DNA of 64,000 nt from Gymnothorax reevesii (lineage: Eukaryota > Chordata > Actinopteri > Anguilliformes > Muraenidae), in the NCBI GenBank assembly GCA_029721435.1, contig CM056587.1, forward strand, positions 16,030,667 through 16,094,666. The letters are read 5' to 3'. Under the pieces are notes generated by a model. That model had not been told where the DNA came from, made no database searches, and saw only the letters and a list, made by a program, of their open reading frames with translations. The translations under genes and the position numbers were made by a program. Of this stretch, positions 12,001 to 21,000 are shown one piece after another (within the stretch, counting starts at the first letter, position 1; each line of letters opens with the position of its first letter).

Positions 12001-15000
12001 CTGGATGACATTAAAGTGGAGTTATTGATGCAAACAGTGGAAGCCTCTGGGGTGTATGATGATGATTACATCAGGAAACCCACAGTAATGGTGATCCCAG
12101 ACACTAGTCACCCTGTCCGTGCTGCAGTTGTCACGACTGAGGCCGCTGTCCCGGGGGGACCAACAATCATAAGCAAAGAGTCCCCTGATTTCACTGGTAA
12201 AGACATTGGTACCTTTGTTCTGGAAAGCTCTTTGATGACAGAGTCCCCAGACATGGCAGTTATGGAAATCAGACATCCTCAAATAGATGAGGATATATCA
12301 TCACCATCTGATGGCAAAGCTGAAATAAAGACACCCCTCCCTGGAAATTTAGATTTGAGTTTGGATACCCACATTTCACCAACCTTCACAGATGCCAATG
12401 AATTCTTAGAGTCCACCTTTAAAGAGGGAGGTGGTGAGATCCCGACTAAGGTGGCAATAGACCCTGAGTCTCAATCTATAGGAATCTCAGAGCAACAGGT
12501 GAATGAGGATAAAATTTTGGTGGTAACGATGGTAACCCCAGTAGATGAAAGTCTTCCTGTTCCCACACCACTGTCTCCAGAGAGGGAGTCACCATTCACA
12601 CGATTTTTAGACTTTGCACCCGATGAGGACAATTCTCTGCATCTCCTTCCTTCCGCAATGGACACATTACCTCCTGACCACTACTCACCAGAGGAAACCA
12701 CCTTAGATTACTTAACTGATTACACCCTCTTCCATGAGGACACTTCCTCTTCAACAGAAGAAATACCTGAGGTTGCAGTAGCGGAGGCAGACAAAATCTT
12801 TGAGAGCTTGGGAGAGGGTGTAGCGCTCACCACCCATCCACCATTTCATCAACCAACCCTCAGACCCACTGAGGACTTGCTGGACGTGATCAGTTTCGCT
12901 GAGGAGGGTGGCAGGGAAATCAGCATTGTGTCAGAGCCGGGAAAATCTAGCTCCAGTTGGAGTCTGGAGGACGAAGATCATACAGATGTGCTGCAGATAC
13001 AGACACACAGGCCAGAATCTTTGAACTGGGACCTTGACCTGTACTATGACTCCTACGATGTACTGCAGTATGCTGGGGAAGGCCACCCAGAGGGCGAGGG
13101 CAGTAGAGACCCCACCAGTGTTGCTCAAGGGGCCGACATAGCCGGCATTGCCACGCCTTCTAGAAGAGGGAGGGCACTGACCGTCTTCTTCAGACTCAGG
13201 GTCACCAATATGATGTTCTCTGATGACCTTTTCAACAAGAGCTCCCCTGAGTACAAAGCGCTGGAGCAGAGGTTTCTTGAGCTGGTACAGTATTTTATGT
13301 TACATTATATTCATACCTTGAATGCAGATTGTCCCCTCAAGAGAAAATGCTCATTGCAATGTAGTAATATTATTCTCTCAATCCTATTATTCCATTTGGC
13401 TTCCTGCACAACCAAAAACCTCTTTGAGGGCTTGAAAAATATACTTGAAATTGTCTCATCAGCTTGACATTTCCTCTCTTGATGAGAACTCCTTAAACAC
13501 TGTTTAAAGTTATTGACCGGATCTCAGAACTTCTGACTAAAAACACTATATGCTGCTCCTGTTTATTGACCTGTTTATAAACCTGACTCCAACAGAACAG
13601 AGGTTTAAGATCCAGAAGCATATTTAAGTGCATCACAAATTATATTAATTTTACATTTATACTTTCACCTTTCTGAGAAAATTTGTATCTTAATTCAAAC
13701 CACAGCAATTTTCAGAGTAAATGAGAGGTTTTTATGTTTTTCCATTTAATGTTTACTGTTGTTAGCTGATTCTTATCAGTAGTATTTGGTTACCTAGTTG
13801 TTTGTGACCACAAGTGAAGACCTATCCTTGTAAAGGCCTTTTTTTTTTTTTTTTAAACCATAGTTGGTCCCCTACCTCCAGTCCAATCTTAGCAACTTCC
13901 AGAATCTGGAGATCCTCAATTTTAGGAATGGAAGCATTGTGGTGAACAGCAGGATGAAATTTGCGAAGCCTGTGCCCCGTGATGTCACTAACTCCGTCTA
14001 CATCATCCTGGAGGATTTCTGCCACACAGCCTACAAGACCATGAATCTTGCTATCGACAAGTACTCTCTTGATGTGGAGTCTGGTAAGAATTCCCATTCT
14101 TGTACTCAGTGTGCCTCCAACATTCAGACCATCTTTTCTGTGGTAAAAAATCCAGCCCTTTAAAGTCAAGCGAAGGTCCTCCCCGGTTTTTGATTGAATC
14201 ATTAAAGAAATTCTTCTCATGTGGTTAAAGCAGTTCCCACAAAAAAAAAATCACTCAAACACAGAGACAACAACAGAAAAGAATACTTAAAAAAAGGCAG
14301 ATATTGTCCCAATCAGAATAGTTGATTTTCCTGAATGGGTTCCATGCCTTTCTCTTTCCTTTCAGTGCTGCGAAAAAGTATTTACCCCTTTACCAATTTC
14401 TTCTCTTTTTGCTCGTCATACTTAAATATTTCAGATCATCCAACTATATTTTACAAAAGATGCATGAGTAGAGACAAAATAGCCCCCTTAAATTTAATAA
14501 CTAGTTTTTCCACCCCTGGCAGTGACAACTGCAATCAAACATTTGCGATAATTAGCAATGAGTCTTTAACATTGCTGTGGAAGAAATTTGGCCCACTAAC
14601 CTTTGCAGAATTATTATAATTTAGCCACAGTGGAGGGTTTTTGAACAAGGTCATGCCACAGCCTCTCGACTGGATTCAAGTTAGAAGTTTTTTAGGTAGC
14701 TCCAAAACCTTCATTTTGTTTCTTTCTGACCATTCAGAGCTTGTATTGCTCATGATCTTCAGGTCATTGTCCTGCTGTAAAACCCAGCTGCACATGAGCT
14801 TTAGGTGATTCTAAATTTTCTGGTAGAGAGCACATTTCATGGTTCCCAGAGTTATGGAATGTCCTGAAGCAGCAAAGCAGCCCCAGATCATCACACTTCC
14901 TGTTGTGAATCCAGACTGAGGAACCATGGGCAGATCGATGATGAAGCCCCATGGATCTGTTTATTATGCACTTTAGGCACAGGAAGTGAGCAAAGGAGAA

Positions 15001-18000
15001 CTCAAAGTGAGGGGCAGTCCGGGTCATGCGATTTGCATGCAGCAGTAGAGGGAACCAAGCTGAGCCATGGTCAGGACAGTCCAGGGGTCAGAAGTCAGGT
15101 GGTCAATCCAATACTGTAGTGGCCAGTCTGCTTTCAGGATTAAGGTTTACTAGGCATGCAGTCCCTGATCTGGAGACCACTGAGATCAGGAAGGAGTTCC
15201 AAACAAATAGCTCACAAGAAAGATTGACGTTTTTCCCATTGAAATGAATAAACACTTAGAGGAAGAAGAGCTTGGCTCAATACTAGTTTTTTAGAAGGTA
15301 ACTTACGGGAACCGGCAAAGACAATCTGATGCCAACTGAGACACCACAATAAAATTATATAGTAAGGACAATCACTGAAAGGGGCGATAAATAACGGAAT
15401 AAATCTGACAATAAATAAAGGAAGGCAAACCGCTAAACTGCAGACTGCCGGAACATGGGCGGGACTAATTAGTGAGACATGAGAGTTGTGACAACTATCA
15501 CCCGTTGTGTTTCACTTTCGATATGATATTTTTATATTAGAATGTGTTGTTAGCTTTCCACCAGATGTAAGGGGACCCAGGTCTTCCACATTTGACTCAA
15601 TCTAGAGAATATTATCTCAAAAGTCTTCATGATGGATTTTGGCACATGAGTTTTTGTCACATGAGATTTTGTCCATTTTCTTTCTTATTGTGGAATTGTG
15701 AACACTGAAATTAACTGAGGTACATGAGGCCTGCAGTTCTTTAGATGCTAGTCAGGGTTCTTTTGTGACCATATGTATGAGTCGTTGATGTTCTCCTGGA
15801 GGAACTTTGGTAGGCTGTCCACTCCTGGGAAGGTTCACCACTGTTCCATGTCTTCTCCATTTGTAGATTATGGCCCTTGGCATGCTTTGCTGGAGTCCTA
15901 GAGCTTTAGAAATGGCTTTGTAACCCTTCACAGGCAGATAGATGTCAATTACTCTGTTTTTCATCTGTTCTTGAATTTCTTTAGATCATAGCATTGTATG
16001 CTGCTTTTTGCCTGCCTCACGTTGCCAGACAGGTTCTTTTTAAGTGATGTTTAGTTTCAGCAGGCCTGGCAGTAAGTACGCCTAGATGTGTCTGCTGAGA
16101 CTGAAACCAATTATACATTACATTTTTTAATTAGGTTGATTTAGTAATTAAGGGGGCAATTAGCTTTTCATGTAGGGCTATATAGAGCTGGATAGCTTTT
16201 TTCCTTTAATAAATGAAATCATTGTTTAAATACTGAATTTTAATGCTGTGTCATCAAATAGGTTTGGTGATTCGAAACATTTAAGTGTGGAAAACATGCA
16301 AAAATAGAAGAAATAAGGAAGGAAATAAATACTTTTTCAGTGCACTGAAAGAAAGGAATCTAGCACTCGTCCATATATTAAAATCAATTCCAGCGTGAAG
16401 CCAGTGTTGTCATGTTAGATGCCAAACCACAAATATGTGATTAGAATGTTCTTATCTTAGCATTATAATGCCAATGTAAATATAAGCACAGCCAGTATTG
16501 AAACCATTTGAGTTCTACAAAAACATTCAATAAAAGAAATTCTACTCTTCAAACACTATTTGTTGAACAATTAGCTGCTCTTTAAAGAACAAAAATGTCA
16601 CTCCTCTGCGGTATTTTGACTCAAAATCTTATTTTTATTATCTTGTGTACAAAAAACAAAACTTTCTCTAATGACACCGTGAGTGTATTTTAACTCATTT
16701 CATGATTGGCCAGTGGGGAAGGAAAATTTCACTCGTCAGGCAAACAGCAATTTATACCAGTTTTAAGATTCAAGGGCCATAACTTTACTCTGTGCTGTTG
16801 CTAGGTGACCAGGCAGATCCATGTAAGTTCCAGGCGTGTAACGAGTTCTCCCAGTGCACAGTGAACCCCTGGTCAGGGGAAGCAGAGTGCGTATGCAATG
16901 CTGGCTACTTAAGCGTGGATGGCCTACCTTGCCAGAGCGTCTGCGAAGTGCAGCAAGACTTCTGCCAGAACGACGGCAAGTGTGACGTCATGCCTGGCCA
17001 GGGCGCCATCTGCAGGTATGCTGGCCTTTTATCCCATTTCATCTTAGATTTGTGACCTTTCAACTTCACACAAAGCCACAGCTGTGAGGCTATTCGTGCC
17101 ATGTTTCTGAAAATTGCCTGTCCAGCTGGCAGAGCTGTACAGCTGTTGTGGAATTTCACACGCAGCCACTTCCCAGAGGCAGGAACTCTGGGTATTTTCA
17201 AGTCTGGGCTTGATATAGTGCTGGATACCATCTAGTTCTTGAGTGTCTGAAGAGTTAGGTTCACTTTAGTGATTAGAAAATTGGGTCACACTTTATTTGA
17301 AGTGTTGCTCATAAAGGCTTTATACAGCATGTATAATGCCTTCATAAATGAGACATAATGTCTTTAGAAATCACTTATATGCAAATGTCATACTTTGTAA
17401 AGGGTGGAATAACACATCCTTCTTCAGCATGTGATGCCAGATGTGACAATGACAATGCCACTTAGCTGACAATGTCGCCCTTTATCGCATTTAGCCAATA
17501 ACTAATTGACACTGTCAGTTATATCACAGCTGGCGTCACATGCTGAAGAAGGATGTATTATTTCAACCTTCTCAAAGTATGACATTTGCTTATGTATGAT
17601 TTATGAAGACATTATGTCTCATTTATGAAGGCATTATACATCCTATATAAAGCCTTTATGAGCAACACTTCAAATAAAGTGAGACCGAAAAGACTGGTTG
17701 GGCTGAATGGCCTGTTCAAGCCAGTCGTGTTATGTTATTTTATGTTATGTTACGTTATTGCAGACCTTTCAGGCATTCATAGCTGATGCAGCCTGTGTGT
17801 ATATATGTGTCTGTGTGTGATAGCATGCTCTGTGGGTTAAGAGGAGTGCGTTCCACAGGTGTCGAGTGGGGGAGAACTGGTGGTACCGGGGGGCGCACTG
17901 CGAGGAGTATGTGTCAGAGCCTCTGGTGGTGGGTATCGCCATCACCTCTGTGGCCGGCTTCCTGCTGGTCGCCTCAGCAGTCATCTTCTTCCTGGCCAGG

Positions 18001-21000
18001 ACAGTACGAGACCAGTATGACAAGGAAGACCTGGAAGACCCACTTGGGTGAGAAACTCATGTTGCCCACTGAGGGCCGCTCAAAAATCCCATCTTGCGAA
18101 GTGTTTCGACTCATAATCTTATTTAATTTTTGTATTTGTAAGTAGTAGTTTTTAATTGTTTTTAATGGCGTTTTTTTTGCTTCACAAGAAAAACCTTCAC
18201 ACCAAGCAAATCTTCAAATGAATAAACATACTGCTCTGCATTGGCCATATTTTGTCTCGTTCAGCAGAAAAAAAGAAATATGATTTTTTTTGTCAGATGA
18301 CACGATCTAAGATGGATAGTAGCAATACAGACTTTTTTTGTTTTCTGTAAACAGCAACTTATGTGGCATGCTTCTCGTATAATATCTGGGAAAACTCACA
18401 GCGTCTATTTCAGCGCTATTTATAACTTACTAGAGGTATTCTTGTTAACCTGTGCTCTTGAGCTGACTGAGAGGATTACTTAATCTTCACAGAGAGTATG
18501 CACTATGTCACGTGTACGACAGCTACAGTGCCGTGGAAATCTATTTGTCCCTTTACAGATTTCTTTTGTTTTGCATATTTGTCACACTTAATTGTTACAG
18601 GTCTTTAAAATTTTATTTCAAAGGCAACCTGAGTAGAAACAAAATACATTTTAAAATTATCATTTTATTCATTGAGGGAATAAGTTATTCAACACTAGTT
18701 GGTCTTATGAAAAGTAACTTCCCCCAAGGTCATTCATTCAGCCAAATTTGATTGATAATTGGGTTAAATTAGACTAGAAATACCCGGGCTTCATCATTAC
18801 CAGTCCAGTTTAATCTAATCATCACTTAAATAAAACCTTTCCCACAATGTGGAGTAGGGTGAAAGGGCTCCACAATCAGCACACTATGCTGCAATAAAAA
18901 TACATTTCTATCAAAGTGAAGAAAAGGTTCTTCAACTGTTTCACTCTGGAAAGGGTTACAACACAATTTCTAAGGCTTTGGGACTCCAGTGAACCACAGC
19001 AGGAGCTTTTATGTCCAAATCAAGAAAACAGTGATGAATCTTTCCAGGAGTGGCCTGCCTACTGCAAGTCCCTAAAGGCTGTATTGACAATTCATCCTGG
19101 AAGTTGCAAAAGAAACCAGAAGTTCTAAGATGGTGGTCTTCAATGTACATGATCATTTATGATCCAGGAATTCTAATTATAGGCACTACTGACTACCCCT
19201 ATAACAAATTGACCACATTTGTGATGGCTGGTATTTTGAGACGCCGAATGCAGTGGTCAGAACGAAAGGAAGCAAAGCAAAATGACAGACACAGATAGAA
19301 CAAGAGAGAGGGGCTCGCGCTTCCAAAGGACGTAAATCTCGTCCGAATAATAAACAGGAAGCAAAGCGAGCTAGACAGAGCGAAATAAGGAAAAAATCTC
19401 GCCGAGATCTAACGGTTAAGCACCAGATACGGACAGAGGAAAGGGAAGAGAATGATTCCCTTTACCAACTGACACTTTCCTTCTGTGCAACTAATTCCTC
19501 AACACTTCTCTAGCTAGAGATCTTGCGGTCTACAGTGCAATTGTAACACTGACACTCTAGCAAAGGTGGGGAGGTGAAACTTGGGCTTAAATGGAGTCCG
19601 GGCGCCGCCCACAACTAATGCCAGCTGGCCCTAGAATCCGATATGGGCAAGAAGATATTGTCCTGGATGAGTGTAACAAAAAAAGCTCCCAAACCAACGC
19701 CAACCTCCAAAACCATGACTACACTTTGCCACATTGACCAGACTGAGTTCAGAAATATATTAGGTTTTCACTTGGTCTTGTTAGAAAAAAAAAAAACCTA
19801 AAAGATTTAAAATTTCTCGGCTGTTTGCTACCAGTCATTCTTTCCCCTCTGAAGAACAGGCTGTTTCAAGTTGGCATCCCTTCTGTGATTATGAGCTTTG
19901 CTCTTATTGGCTCCTAAATGGAGCTACTAGCCCTTTACACAGTGCATCAACAGGAAGAAGCTAATACAGCACTGTTAGAACCCGGCCTTAACTTGTATTT
20001 GTCAATGCCATGTCGAACTCTGTTCATGGACACAGGTCTGTAGAGGCATTTACAAGCTCATGTGGGGCTTGAAGGCCGCGTAGACTCAATATTAGTATTT
20101 GGTGATATGATTGCTCTGGCGTCTCAAAATTCTTAGAATCTTTTCACTATATCATGGATGGTCGATGATGAGTTCCCTTAATTCTAGGCATTCACACATC
20201 GAGAAACGTTGTTCTTAAACTGTTTATGTCATGAATCAGAACACAGAGGCCGCATACAAACCACAGACAAAGCAGCTAAGGATATCTTTACAAAATACAA
20301 GATTGAAGTTATTTAATCACAAATAAAAAGGGGAAATCAAAAGCGGATCTGAGGTCAGTAATTGGGGTGTCAAGGCGGAGGGATCAGAGCAAGTGAGCTG
20401 ATGCTCGCTCTCGGCCTTGGATGAAGAAGATTCTGGGAGAGCCGCCACTTACCAGGGCACCAGGAATTGGGAGTGGAATGCCTAATGAATAGATACTTAG
20501 AGCTGGAGTTTAAACGCAGAAGACGGGGAAAAAAAACAGTTGAGCAAAGGGGAGATGAAAACCAGGAATTTAAAGAATCAAAGACAACAATTAACAAAGT
20601 GGGAATGAGTGCAATGCATGGGGAGGGGTAACGAATGAGACAATAATTGTTGAACAAGCGACAATAAACAAGACAAAACCAAAATAGACAGATGGCTTCA
20701 CTGTGGAGAAAACAATTACAACCCCATTTACAAAAAAGTTTGGACACTGTCTAAAATGGAAATAAAAACAGATTGTAATAATTCGCAAATCATTCAATAG
20801 AAAATAGTACAAAACAAGGACAATGTATCTAATGTTGAAACTGAGAAATATTATAGTTTTTTCAAAATATTTGGTCACAGTGAAATTGATGGCAGCAATA
20901 TGTTTAAAAGAGCTGGAACAAGGGCACATTTACCACTGCGTTGCATCACCTCTACTTTGAACAATACCCTGCTAGCATTTGTGAACCGAGGACACCCACT

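Larger units (their letters stand above)
14363..16347 (-). mobile_element. Tc1-like element with nested insert
   Basis: Imperfect inverted termini CAGTGCTGCGAAAAAGTATT (14363) and the complement of CAGTGCACTGAAAAAGTATT (right end 16347) bound a Tc1-type element in reverse orientation. Its interior matches teleost Tc1 sequence, for example a GCCCCAGATCATCACACTTC block near 14880. The element lies in the intron between SEA2 and the EGF exon and is interrupted by foreign DNA at about 14901-15504. Confidence 0.85.
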
